From contig NZ_JARICI010000009.1 in NCBI RefSeq assembly GCF_029257255.1, positions 1 through 64,000 of the forward strand: a stretch of 64,000 nt of DNA, given 5' to 3'. The notes under the pieces were generated by a model. That model was not told the DNA's origin and searched no databases. It was given only the letters and a program-made list of their open reading frames with translations. The first letter of the stretch is position 1; the number at the start of each line of letters is the position of its first letter. The DNA comes from Sporosarcina sp. (GTDB lineage Bacteria; Bacillota; Bacilli; Bacillales_A; Planococcaceae). A program made the translations under genes and the position numbers. This document shows positions 33,673 through 42,208 of the stretch, in pieces.

Positions 33673-34535
33673 CAGTTTTCCCCCTGTTGTTTCGAATCCA
33701 GCATCTCTGCTAGTTCGCAAATCTGTCTTGCCCGCTTGATGATCGGCTCATCGACCATCTTGCCGTTTAATTGGAACACCGCAGCGCCGTGTTCTTCTAC
33801 ATATGCCATGATTTCTGCAGCTTGATCCTTCTCAGCCTGGGTCGGCTGAAAGATTGCGTTGATGCAGTCGACTTGCATCGGATGAATGGCCAGCTTACCG
33901 CCGAAACCAAGTCCCTTCACCATCAAAGCCTCTTTTTCAAGTCCTTCCGTATCTCTGAAATCAACGAAAACCGTATCAATCGGTTTCTCCAGTTCAGCAG
34001 CACGGGAAGCCAGGACAATTCTGGAACGTGCATACAATAATTCCGTTCCTTCCGCCGTCAGCGTGGCTCCGATATCTAAACCGAAATCTACAGAACCGAA
34101 CGCCAGACGCTTCACACGATCAGAAGAACTTCCTATTTCAAAGGCATTCTGCACACCAAGTGCTGTTTCAAGCAAAGGCAGAATCCCAACATTCGCCGGT
34201 ACCCCCAATGAATTCAGTAATAAGTCCAGCGCTACAACATCTGTATTACGATTCGTCTTGGGCAGCATGATTGCTGTAAGTGTATCCGCTTTCAGATTTG
34301 CTATAGCGTGGATATCTTCTAAAAAGTATGGTGTTTCCATGGAATTGACGCGCACAATCACAGACTTTGCAGTCGCTGAGAGAGCGTTGCATACTCTCTC
34401 CCGTGCGTCCGCTTTCTGATCGGGTGCCACGGCGTCCTCCAAATCATAAATGATGACATCGGCAGGCAACTGCTCTGCTTTGGCAATCACTTTTTCATTA
34501 TTTCCTGGAACAAATAGAAATGATCGTACTAACAT
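33672..34535 (-). CDS. CitE/HpcH-type CoA-ester lyase
   Basis: The 287-residue protein begins MLVRSFLFVPGNNEKVIAKA and has IIYDLEDAVAPDQK, the metal-binding region of CitE-like malyl-CoA, citramalyl-CoA or citryl-CoA lyases. It also has FGSVDFGLDIG and GFGGKLAIHPMQV near the C-terminus. It cleaves a 3-hydroxyacyl-type CoA ester to acetyl-CoA and an oxoacid. No citrate lyase alpha and gamma subunits are present, so free CoA-ester cleavage is more likely than a citrate lyase complex. It is 12 nt downstream of the CoA-transferase. Confidence 0.88.
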   Translation of the reverse strand: MLVRSFLFVPGNNEKVIAKAEQLPADVIIYDLEDAVAPDQKADARERVCNALSATAKSVIVRVNSMETPYFLEDIHAIANLKADTLTAIMLPKTNRNTDVVALDLLLNSLGVPANVGILPLLETALGVQNAFEIGSSSDRVKRLAFGSVDFGLDIGATLTAEGTELLYARSRIVLASRAAELEKPIDTVFVDFRDTEGLEKEALMVKGLGFGGKLAIHPMQVDCINAIFQPTQAEKDQAAEIMAYVEEHGAAVFQLNGKMVDEPIIKRARQICELAEMLDSKQQGEN

Positions 34536-34547
34536 CGTCAGCCCTCC

Positions 34548-35726
34548 TCAGATTGTGTTCGTGTCCTTACATTTTTGAATGAATTCTTCATCAAAATCAA
34601 ATTCGCGCAAGATGCTGTCTGTATGTTCCCCGACCGACGGAATCGCTTCCATCACAGGTTCAAAATCTTCAAATGTCGCAGGTGGCAGCAATGCTTGAAT
34701 CATGCCGTTCGGCGTTGCCACGTCACGCCAGCGGTTACGGGCCTTCAACTGCGGATGCTGAACGAATTCTTCAACCGAATTTAATCGCGCATTGGCAATC
34801 TTTGTTTTTTCCAGCAGCTCGATTAATTCATCTGCAGTGTAGGCAGCGAAACCTTCTTCAATGATTTGCTTCAGTTCTTCTTTATTTTCCACACGGGCTG
34901 AATTGGTCTTATACTTTTCATCCGTAATCAGATCCGGGCGCTTCATAACTGTTTCTGAGAATGAAGCCCATTCGCGGTCATTCTGTATGGAGAAGAAGAC
35001 AAACTTTTCGTCGTTCGCAGGGAATGGTCCGTACGGGAAGATTGTTGCGTGACTTGCTCCCGATCTGGCCGGTTCTGTGCCTCCGTAATGTGAATAGTAA
35101 AGCGGATAGCCCATCCACTCCCCAAGTGCTTCAAGCATAGACACTTCAAATACAGAACCTTTGCCTGTCCGGCTGCGCTGAATGATTGCTGTCAAAATTC
35201 CTGTATACGCATACATTCCAGCCGCAATATCCGCTACAGACATGCCGGCTTTCGATGGTGTATCTTCTGTTCCCGTGATTGACACAAGTCCTGCTTCACA
35301 TTGAATCAGCAGATCGTACGCTTTCTTATCGACATACGGCCCGTAAGAACCATAGCCTGAAATGCCGCAAACAACCAGTTTTTCGTATTTCTCTTTCAAC
35401 AACTGCGGGCTGAAACCTAAACGATCAACTGCACCCGGCGCTAAATTCTGTATGAAAACATCTGCTTCTGATAAAAGCTTGTGTAGGATTTCTTTTCCTT
35501 CATCACTCTTCAAGTTCAGTGTCAAAGATTCTTTTGATCTATTGATCCAGACAAAGTGACTGGACATGCCGTCAACTGTCGTATCGTAGTGTCGTGCAAA
35601 ATCGCCGCTGACTGGGCGTTCTATTTTAATGACTCTGGCACCGAGATCTGCCAGCTGTCTAGTAGCAAACGGAGCTGCAACAGCCTGTTCCAATGAAACA
35701 ACTGTAATTCCCTCAAGTGGTAACAT
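34548..35726 (-). CDS. CaiB/BaiF family III CoA-transferase
   Basis: The 392-residue protein starts LPLEGITVVSLEQAVAAPFA and has the family III features ARVIKIERPVSGDFAR and a likely catalytic Asp in KKAYDLLIQCEAGLVS. It moves CoA from a donor such as succinyl-CoA or acetyl-CoA to a carboxylic acid. As the first gene of the operon with a CoA-ester lyase and a 2-hydroxycarboxylate transporter, it probably activates malate or citramalate (inference). Confidence 0.88.
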   Translation of the reverse strand: MLPLEGITVVSLEQAVAAPFATRQLADLGARVIKIERPVSGDFARHYDTTVDGMSSHFVWINRSKESLTLNLKSDEGKEILHKLLSEADVFIQNLAPGAVDRLGFSPQLLKEKYEKLVVCGISGYGSYGPYVDKKAYDLLIQCEAGLVSITGTEDTPSKAGMSVADIAAGMYAYTGILTAIIQRSRTGKGSVFEVSMLEALGEWMGYPLYYSHYGGTEPARSGASHATIFPYGPFPANDEKFVFFSIQNDREWASFSETVMKRPDLITDEKYKTNSARVENKEELKQIIEEGFAAYTADELIELLEKTKIANARLNSVEEFVQHPQLKARNRWRDVATPNGMIQALLPPATFEDFEPVMEAIPSVGEHTDSILREFDFDEEFIQKCKDTNTI

Positions 35727-35750
35727 GGATTCTTCCTCCTTTGGATTCTG

Positions 35751-35768
35751 GATACAGAATACTGTATC
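35751..35768. promoter_or_regulatory. GntR-type operator palindrome
   Basis: GATACAG and CTGTATC are perfect inverted arms around AATA. The site sits just downstream of the -10 box of the minus-strand operon, where a bound GntR regulator would block transcription. The divergent gntR gene starts about 110 bp away, and the site is the best candidate for its target. Confidence 0.65.
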
Positions 35769-35771
35769 AAT

Positions 35772-35798
35772 ATTATAGTGACTTTTTTAAGTTGTCAA
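35772..35798 (-). promoter_or_regulatory. Promoter of the CoA-transferase operon
   Basis: On the minus strand TTGACA (35798-35793) and TATAAT (35777-35772) lie 15 bp apart; a register using TAATAT gives 17 bp. Both boxes are near consensus. The palindromic operator overlaps the predicted start of transcription. Confidence 0.65.
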
Positions 35799-35875
35799 TC
35801 TATTTTTCTTTGTTGTAGAATTTCCTTAAAGAATCGATATAATGGAGAGAATAGACGAATGGAGTGCATGTCCAA

Positions 35876-36508
35876 ATGAAACCGATTGCCAAACTATCCA
35901 CGAGGGATCAAGTCATCGCGACTTTGCGGAAAGCGATCTTTAACGGTGACTTAAAAGACGGGGAAGAATTAATTCAGGAAGATATCGCTACTAAACTAAA
36001 TGTCTCTAGAATGCCCGTCCGCGAAGCCTTCTACGCTCTCGAGCGCGAAGGTCTCCTGACGACTAATCAAAAACGTCGGGTCACTGTTAAAGGAATTACC
36101 CATAAAGATATCGAAGATCACTACGACATCCGCGCCATGCTCGAAGGCGAAGCATCGGCAAGAGCAAGCCAAAAAGACTTCGACAAGGACGAGCTCCGCG
36201 AAGTACAGCAGGATATTGAAACAGCTGTAGCTGAAGGTCAAACAAAAGATTATATCATCGCCAACGAGCATTTCCACCGCATCATCTGGAAAGCTTCCGA
36301 CAGCGAACGCCTACAGTCCTTCCTTGACCAAATGTGGAACGGCCTGCCCCCTCACCTCGCCGAGATGCTCGGGGAACAGATGAATAAATCCATGCAGGAG
36401 CACAAACTAATTGTCGACGCAATACTTTCCGGCAATGCAGACAAAGCAAGAGAAGCAACAGAAAATCATATCCGACGGAGCATGAGAGACTTCCTGGAAA
36501 ACTATTGA
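35876..36508 (+). CDS. GntR family transcriptional regulator (FCD type)
   Basis: The 210-residue protein has an N-terminal winged helix (STRDQVIATLRKAIFNGDL, then LNVSRMPVREAFYALEREGL). A helical C-terminal FCD domain follows, with HYDIRAMLEGEASARAS and the metal/ligand His residues in NEHFHRIIW and QEHKLIVDAI. I choose the ATG at 35876 with GGAG upstream. It probably represses the divergent CoA-transferase operon and releases it on binding a carboxylate effector. Confidence 0.9.
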   Translation: MKPIAKLSTRDQVIATLRKAIFNGDLKDGEELIQEDIATKLNVSRMPVREAFYALEREGLLTTNQKRRVTVKGITHKDIEDHYDIRAMLEGEASARASQKDFDKDELREVQQDIETAVAEGQTKDYIIANEHFHRIIWKASDSERLQSFLDQMWNGLPPHLAEMLGEQMNKSMQEHKLIVDAILSGNADKAREATENHIRRSMRDFLENY

Positions 36509-36510
36509 AT

Positions 36511-36603
36511 GGTTCCTTGAGTGGTGCCCTGAGTGGTGCCTGTGCGCCACACAATTCCAAAAGAATTCAGAATAATTTCTAAGTTGTTTCGTACACAGGC
36601 ACC
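36511..36603. repeat. Class B element with extra left-end sequence
   Basis: The element proper is 36535-36603: GGTGCCTGTGCGCCACACAA and GTTTCGTACACAGGCACC flank CAAAAGAATTCAGAATAAT. Before it lie GGTTCC and GAGTGGTGCCCTGAGTGGTGCC, that is, short tandem copies of the left tip. It is the last member of the family in the window. Confidence 0.85.
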
Positions 36604-36624
36604 ACAAAAGAGAGGCGGTTTCAG

Positions 36625-37038
36625 ATGATTAAATTGCGCGGCCATCATATATTCTGCTTACTTGGCTATCGCGGAATGGGCTACTCGGAAGAATACGTGG
36701 AGAATATGACGAAGGTCCACACGATTTTGCGCGAACAGCCCGACACGATGATCCAAGTCATCCAGGGGACCGACGATCTGTGCGCCAAATTCCCTGACGA
36801 CCAGCCTTATCACTGCGAAGACAAAGGGATCTACGTACGTGATTCAGAAATATTGAAGAAGCTTGGCCTGACTTACAGCGATGTGCTGCCATGGCGCGAA
36901 GTGGAGCGACGGATCCGGACGCACGTTGTGCCGGAGGATATTGCGGTTGTGTGTAAAACTTGTTCCTGGCGGGATTATGGAGTTTGTGAAGAGGGCATTG
37001 GGCTGGTTAGGGAGTTGAAGGGTTTGAGGGAAGTTTGA
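36625..37038 (+). CDS. DUF1284 domain-containing protein
   Basis: The 137-residue protein MIKLRGHHIFCLLGYRGMGY has the DUF1284 N-terminal His pair and later cysteines (DDLCAKFPD, PYHCEDKG, CKTCSWRDYGVC) suited to bind iron-sulfur or zinc. The function is unknown. AGAGAGGCGG precedes the ATG. The gene is transcribed with gntR but separated from it by the class B repeat. Confidence 0.85.
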   Translation: MIKLRGHHIFCLLGYRGMGYSEEYVENMTKVHTILREQPDTMIQVIQGTDDLCAKFPDDQPYHCEDKGIYVRDSEILKKLGLTYSDVLPWREVERRIRTHVVPEDIAVVCKTCSWRDYGVCEEGIGLVRELKGLREV

Positions 37039-37065
37039 ACAGATTTCTTATGATATTCACCCCAA

Positions 37066-37110
37066 GAAAAAATAGCAGTACAGACCTTGGCTGGCCCGGA
37101 CTGCTATTTC
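37066..37110 (-). terminator. Terminator of the rbs-deoC operon
   Basis: AATAGCAGT pairs with ACTGCTATT around a loop of about 20 nt. On the minus strand the stem is followed by TTTTTTC. It lies just after the deoC stop codon. Confidence 0.75.
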
Positions 37111-37118
37111 ATATCAAT

Positions 37119-37793
37119 TCAATAGTTTTGTGAACCTGATGTGTTATTCATAATAGCCACACCATTACTCGTACCTATTCTTGAAACACCTAGCTTCTTA
37201 TATGTTTCAAATTGCTTTAACGTCCGTACACCTCCCGAAGCCTTAACCTTGATTTTATCGCCAGAGTACTTGTCCATGATCTGCACAGCTTCCTCCGTAG
37301 CGCCGCCTGAACCAAAGCCTGTGGATGTTTTTATGAAATCCAACTCTGTATCTTTGGCCATTGTAGAAAGCTTTATGATCTCATCAGAAGTTAAATAACA
37401 TATTTCAAATATACACTTTAAAACTATATTAGGATATTTCCTTTTCAGAGCTGCCATCTCGTTCATTTCATCTTCCACTAAATCAAAATCCTGATTTTTC
37501 ACAGCACTAATGTTTAAGACGTAGTCTATTTCTTGGGCTCCATCCGCTATCGCTCGTTCTGCTTCGAATTTCTTCACGTCTACTCTATTGGCTCCTAAAG
37601 GAAAGCCAATCACTGTACAGACATTCACTTCTGTCTCTTTTAATTGTTCCGTACAGAGTGTTACATATACTGGATTGACACAAACAGCCGCAAAATGATA
37701 CTCAGTAGCTTCTCGACATAGTTTCTCAACCTGTTCTTTGGTCGCCTCAGCCTTTAATAATGTATGGTCGATATATTCATTTACTACTGTCAT
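37119..37793 (-). CDS. deoC: Deoxyribose-phosphate aldolase
   Basis: The 224-residue class I aldolase splits 2-deoxyribose 5-phosphate into glyceraldehyde 3-phosphate and acetaldehyde. It has EYIDHTLLKAEATKEQVEKL at the start, VCTVIGFPLGA, the DFIKTSTGFG Schiff-base lysine motif (about residue 150) and VKASGGVRT. It is the last gene of the ribose operon, next to rbsK with 1 nt between. Its presence suggests the operon also handles deoxyribose or nucleoside sugars. Confidence 0.95.
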   Translation of the reverse strand: MTVVNEYIDHTLLKAEATKEQVEKLCREATEYHFAAVCVNPVYVTLCTEQLKETEVNVCTVIGFPLGANRVDVKKFEAERAIADGAQEIDYVLNISAVKNQDFDLVEDEMNEMAALKRKYPNIVLKCIFEICYLTSDEIIKLSTMAKDTELDFIKTSTGFGSGGATEEAVQIMDKYSGDKIKVKASGGVRTLKQFETYKKLGVSRIGTSNGVAIMNNTSGSQNY

Positions 37794-37794
37794 T

Positions 37795-38724
37795 TTAGTC
37801 GACTCCGTTCTGATTTAAAAATTGTTCTACTTCCTCTTTGGTCGGCATTGCAGGTGCGGTTCCCCATTTAGTTACACAAAGAGCCGCTACTGCACTGGCA
37901 TAACGAATTGAGTCCTTCAGCGAAATACCTGCGGCTAAACTATGTGCTAGCCCACCACTAAATGCATCTCCTGCACCAGTAGTATCCACTGCCTCAACAC
38001 TGAAAGATGGAACGAACGCTCCCGTTCCCTCCCCTGCGTAGTAGTACACTCCTTGCTTCCCCATTGTGATGATTACAGTCGGAATGCCTAATTCAGCTAT
38101 TTTCTTGGCTGCCTTTTCAGCTGACTCCTCGTCTATAACAGTAATACCGCTCAGCTCCGAGGCTTCAATTTCATTGGGAGTGATATACGTTACTTGCTTC
38201 AGCAATTCAAAAGGAAATTCACGGTAAGGAGCCGGATTTAAAATTAACGGTACATCATGCTTAGTTGCCAGCTCGATAACAGTTTGAATTGCTTCCATAC
38301 TAGTTTCATATTGAACCAAGGCAATATCTGCACTTTCAAACTTTTCTTCCATTGAATAAACATCATCTTTTGTGATTTTCCCGCAAGCTCCAAGCGCAAC
38401 CGCAATACAATTTTCACTAAACTGGTCCACAATGATTTGTGCTGTCCCAGTAATTTCGTCTGGATCTTGTGTAATGTAATCAATATTCATGCCTTCGTTC
38501 TTAAAATGTTTCAACGCTTGCTCCGCAAACAAATCTGTCCCTAACTTTGTCATGTACGTTACATTTGAACCGCTACGCGCGGCAGCAGTAGCTTGATTTG
38601 CACCTTTTCCGCCCGGCCCCATCTTAAAAGGTCCACCAAGAACCGTCTCTCCTGGTTTCGGTAAATTAGGTGTAAGAGTCATTAAGTCTGTTACATAACT
38701 ACCAATCACAAGTACATTTGTCAT
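37795..38724 (-). CDS. rbsK: Ribokinase
   Basis: This PfkB-family sugar kinase phosphorylates ribose. It has the N-terminal GGPFKMGPGGKGANQA motif and the C-terminal DTTGAGDAFSGG catalytic motif (Asp about residue 255). The ATG at 38724 (MTNVLVIGSYV) is preceded by AAAGGTGAG and preferred to the upstream frame. It is 10 nt downstream of rbsB. Confidence 0.92.
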   Translation of the reverse strand: MTNVLVIGSYVTDLMTLTPNLPKPGETVLGGPFKMGPGGKGANQATAAARSGSNVTYMTKLGTDLFAEQALKHFKNEGMNIDYITQDPDEITGTAQIIVDQFSENCIAVALGACGKITKDDVYSMEEKFESADIALVQYETSMEAIQTVIELATKHDVPLILNPAPYREFPFELLKQVTYITPNEIEASELSGITVIDEESAEKAAKKIAELGIPTVIITMGKQGVYYYAGEGTGAFVPSFSVEAVDTTGAGDAFSGGLAHSLAAGISLKDSIRYASAVAALCVTKWGTAPAMPTKEEVEQFLNQNGVD

Positions 38725-38734
38725 ATTCTCACCT

Positions 38735-39694
38735 TTACTTTGTTTTGATTGTATCCACATTGTCGGGTGTAACCAAGTTAGAGTCCAAGATCACTTCCTT
38801 TTCTACTTGTTCTCCAGCTGCGATTTTAATAGCTGTATCAATTGCTTCTTTTCCTAAGAAGAATGGAGGTTCAGCAATCGTAGCATTCATTTTACCGGCT
38901 CTGATAGCGTCTAAGGATGGATCAATTGCATCACAACCAATCAACACAATCTCATCCACTCGTCCCGCTGCCTCAATTGCTGCTAAAGCTCCTAACGCCA
39001 TTTCATCATTTGCAGCATATACTCCATCAATCTCTTTATTAGCCTGAAGAATATCTTCCATTACTTTCATTGCGTCACCTCTATCAAAGTTCGCTGATTG
39101 ACGTGCAATGACGTGAAATTCTGGTGTTCCATCCACAATTTCATTGAAGCCTTCACTTCGGAGCTGCCCGACATTTGTTCCAAGTATCCCTTGTATTTCC
39201 ACTATATTACCCTTTCCCTCTAGTGTTTCCTTCAAGAAATCCCCTGCTAGATTACCTGATTTAATAGCATCAAATCCGATGTGCGTCACTACTTCTCCGC
39301 CATTGGATTGACGATCCACTGTAAATACAGGAATTCCAGTTTCATTTGCTTTTTTCACCGCTTGAGCAATAGCATCACTGTCAGCTGGGTCAATAACTAA
39401 AATATCAATATTTTGTTGAAGTAAGTTTTCAATATCAGATAATTGTTTACCTGGATCATTTTGAGCATCTGTTACAATCAAGTCAACATCCTGTTCTTTC
39501 GCTTGTGTTTCTGCTCCTTCTTTCACGGCTACAAAGAATGGATTATTTAGCGTGTTCATGGCCAGCCCTACTTTTAACTTATCATTAGGCGCTTTTTCTT
39601 TTCCCCCTGTACTCGACGAGTCATCATCCATACTGCAACCAACTAATAGTACCATCATTACTACAACGGTCAGTAAACTTACTATCTTTTTCAT
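38735..39694 (-). CDS. rbsB: Ribose ABC transporter substrate-binding lipoprotein
   Basis: The 319-residue protein has a lipoprotein signal with lipobox LVGC (MKKIVSLLTVVVMMVLLVGC). The mature periplasmic-binding fold includes LKVGLAMNTLNNPFFVAVKE and DGVYAANDEMALGALAAIEA, typical of RbsB. It delivers ribose to RbsC and RbsA. It is fourth of the transport genes in an rbsD-A-C-B order. Confidence 0.93.
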   Translation of the reverse strand: MKKIVSLLTVVVMMVLLVGCSMDDDSSSTGGKEKAPNDKLKVGLAMNTLNNPFFVAVKEGAETQAKEQDVDLIVTDAQNDPGKQLSDIENLLQQNIDILVIDPADSDAIAQAVKKANETGIPVFTVDRQSNGGEVVTHIGFDAIKSGNLAGDFLKETLEGKGNIVEIQGILGTNVGQLRSEGFNEIVDGTPEFHVIARQSANFDRGDAMKVMEDILQANKEIDGVYAANDEMALGALAAIEAAGRVDEIVLIGCDAIDPSLDAIRAGKMNATIAEPPFFLGKEAIDTAIKIAAGEQVEKEVILDSNLVTPDNVDTIKTK

Positions 39695-39706
39695 GGTCTT
39701 CTCCCC

Positions 39707-40699
39707 TTATGAGCGTTTTAGTTTAGAGAATCTGCTGTCGATTAAAACAGCAATCAAAATAACAAGTCCTTTTGCTATGTTCTGATAAAACGGTGAAACG
39801 TTCATTAAGTTTAATAAATTATCAAGCACTCCCATTATTAGAGCACCAATTAATGTACCAATGACGCCTCCTTTTCCTCCCGCTAAACTTGTACCACCAA
39901 TAATTACTGCAGCAATCGCATCCAATTCAATACCCGTACCTGCTGTTGGCTGTGCCGACATTAGTCTTGATGTATAAATCATTGCTGACACTGCTGATAG
40001 ATAACCTGCAATACCGAAGACAGCTACTTTAATGCTGCGTACTTGAATCCCTGCAAGTCTAGCAGCTTCTTCATTACCACCAATTGCGTAAATATATCTG
40101 CCAAAGCTTGTATATTTCAGTACCCAAAACATCACGCCTATAACGACAAACATGATGATGATTGGGACTGGGATGCCAAATATCTTTCCGCCTCCAATAA
40201 AACGGTACGCTTCATTATTAACTACAAGCGGATATCCTTTTGTATAAACTAACGTCATGCCCCTAGCTATAACCATAATAGCGAGAGTAGCGATAAAGGA
40301 GGGAACGCCGAAATTCGAAACAATGACACCATTAATTAATCCAAATAATAAACCCACTGCAGTAGAAGCAACGAGGGCTACCCATAAAGGCAATCCGGCC
40401 GTCAACACACCTGCTAAAATCGCACCTGAAAAAGCCATGACAGCCCCTACTGATAAATCGATTCCTGCAATTAAAATAACCAACGTCATGCCGGTAGCGA
40501 TAATTGCAATAATCGAAACTTGTCTCAGTACGTTCATAATATTGCTTGTTGTGAAAAATGCATCTGATAAGAATCCGGCAAAAATGCATAGAACGAGAAA
40601 GATTAATACCACCCGATATTTCTCTAAAAAGTTTATCCAATCTATCTTGTTCTTTACTTTTTCAGGTTCTTGTTTACTAACGGATACAACCTTAGACAT
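39707..40699 (-). CDS. rbsC: Ribose ABC transporter permease
   Basis: The 330-residue membrane protein has eight to ten hydrophobic segments and the family motifs LIAGIDLSVGAVMAFSGA and AAVIIGGTSLAGGKGG, as in RbsC. I start at ATG 40699 (MSKVVSVSKQE), which overlaps the rbsA stop by 8 nt, instead of the longer frame. Confidence 0.93.
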   Translation of the reverse strand: MSKVVSVSKQEPEKVKNKIDWINFLEKYRVVLIFLVLCIFAGFLSDAFFTTSNIMNVLRQVSIIAIIATGMTLVILIAGIDLSVGAVMAFSGAILAGVLTAGLPLWVALVASTAVGLLFGLINGVIVSNFGVPSFIATLAIMVIARGMTLVYTKGYPLVVNNEAYRFIGGGKIFGIPVPIIIMFVVIGVMFWVLKYTSFGRYIYAIGGNEEAARLAGIQVRSIKVAVFGIAGYLSAVSAMIYTSRLMSAQPTAGTGIELDAIAAVIIGGTSLAGGKGGVIGTLIGALIMGVLDNLLNLMNVSPFYQNIAKGLVILIAVLIDSRFSKLKRS

Positions 40700-42188
40700 G
40701 TATTTCCCCTCCTGCTGCATACTGGAATATTTTCTCTTGGTTAAAGTCTTCTTTTTCCAATTCGGCTGCAATAGCGCCTTCGTTCATGACCAACATGCGA
40801 TGACTAAGACCTAATAACTCAGGCATATCAGAAGAAATAAGAATAACTGCAATCCCTTGCTCTGCAAGACTACACATAATTTGATAAATCTCAGCTTTTG
40901 CACCGATATCAATTCCTCTTGTCGGTTCATTTAAAATCAAAACATCTGGTTCCATTTGAAGCCACTTTCCTAGAACTACTTTTTGTTGGTTTCCCCCGCT
41001 TAGCGTTCCAACTTCAACTGAGGAATGGTGAACTTTAATCTTTAGATCCTTTATCCACCGATCCACAATTTTCTCTTTCTTTCTTTTTTGCAACACACCA
41101 AACGAGGATATTTTTCTGTACGATGGGAGCAATAAATTTTCATAAACAGACATCCCTAAAACTAGTCCTTCATCTTTTCGGTCGTCCGTGACTAACGCTA
41201 AACCTGCGTCAATCGCTTCGCGGGGTTGAGTTACTTTTTTTCCTCCCACCTTTACTGTTCCCTGCATATCTGGATAAAGTCCAAATAATGCCTTTGAAAG
41301 AGGCGTTTTACCAGAGCCCATTAATCCAGCGACTCCCAGGATTTCCCCCTTTTTCACAGAGAAATTTATATCAACTAAGCGATCCTTCACGGATAAGTTT
41401 TCTACAACTAACGCCAATTCATCTTGTGACTTGTTTGGCACAGGAAATAAGTCTGTTAACTCTCTCCCCACCATCATAGTAACCATTTGATGTCGATCTA
41501 TATCTTGTAGCAATTCGCTACCTACGTACTTTCCATCACGTAAAACAGATATTCGATCCGCTACTTTTTCCACCTCTTCAAGACGATGTGTAATGAAAAT
41601 AACACCAAAACCTTGGCTTCTTAAACCTCTTATTATATGTAGCAGCTTCTCAGTCTCTTCTTCATTCAAAGTTGCCGTGGGCTCATCCATAATAATAATA
41701 TTGGATTCAAATGAGAGCGCTTTCGCAATTTCCACCAATTGTTGCTCTGCAATGGATAAGCTAGAGAGTAACGCATTTGGTGATAAGGAATAAAGTCCAA
41801 CCTTTTCCAACCACTGCTCCGTATCACTTCTTAAACGCTTACGGTCAATAACACCTGTCGTAAACCTTGGTTCTCTGCCTAAAAATATATTTTCCGCAAC
41901 ACTCATATGAGGCACTAAATTAAATTCTTGATAGATAATACTGATCCCTAATTCTTGTGAATGTTTCGGCCCATTAATTGATACCTCTTGACCATTAATT
42001 TTGATTTTCCCCTCACTAGGTTGATGAACTCCCGCCAAGACTTTCATCAAAGTGGATTTACCGGCTCCATTTTCACCCAGTAGTGCTAAGATTTCTGAGC
42101 GATTCACATGAATGGATACATCGTCAAGTGCCTTAACACCGGGAAACTCCTTTGTTATACCTATCATTTCTAAAGCTTTCGATCCCAT
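40692..42188 (-). CDS. rbsA: Ribose ABC transporter ATP-binding protein
   Basis: The 498-residue protein contains two ATP-binding cassettes. The first has GENGAGKSTL, LSIAEQQLVEIAKAL and IMDEPTATL. The second has the degenerate GLMGSGKTPLSK, LSGGNQQKVVLGKW and ILNEPTRGID. This double-cassette layout is standard for RbsA-type sugar ATPases. It overlaps rbsC and follows rbsD by about 20 nt. Confidence 0.95.
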   Translation of the reverse strand: MGSKALEMIGITKEFPGVKALDDVSIHVNRSEILALLGENGAGKSTLMKVLAGVHQPSEGKIKINGQEVSINGPKHSQELGISIIYQEFNLVPHMSVAENIFLGREPRFTTGVIDRKRLRSDTEQWLEKVGLYSLSPNALLSSLSIAEQQLVEIAKALSFESNIIIMDEPTATLNEEETEKLLHIIRGLRSQGFGVIFITHRLEEVEKVADRISVLRDGKYVGSELLQDIDRHQMVTMMVGRELTDLFPVPNKSQDELALVVENLSVKDRLVDINFSVKKGEILGVAGLMGSGKTPLSKALFGLYPDMQGTVKVGGKKVTQPREAIDAGLALVTDDRKDEGLVLGMSVYENLLLPSYRKISSFGVLQKRKKEKIVDRWIKDLKIKVHHSSVEVGTLSGGNQQKVVLGKWLQMEPDVLILNEPTRGIDIGAKAEIYQIMCSLAEQGIAVILISSDMPELLGLSHRMLVMNEGAIAAELEKEDFNQEKIFQYAAGGEIHV

Positions 42189-42208
42189 ACTTACACCTCC
42201 TATCGTTA

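Noticed and set aside
32362-34535. A citrate lyase operon (citCDEF)
   Set aside because: Only a CitE-type protein is present; CitD, CitF, CitC and CitG/X are absent, and a family III CoA-transferase is fused to the operon instead.
872-36603. CRISPR array made of the palindromic repeats
   Set aside because: The copies are hundreds to thousands of bases apart with genes between them, and no cas genes are present.
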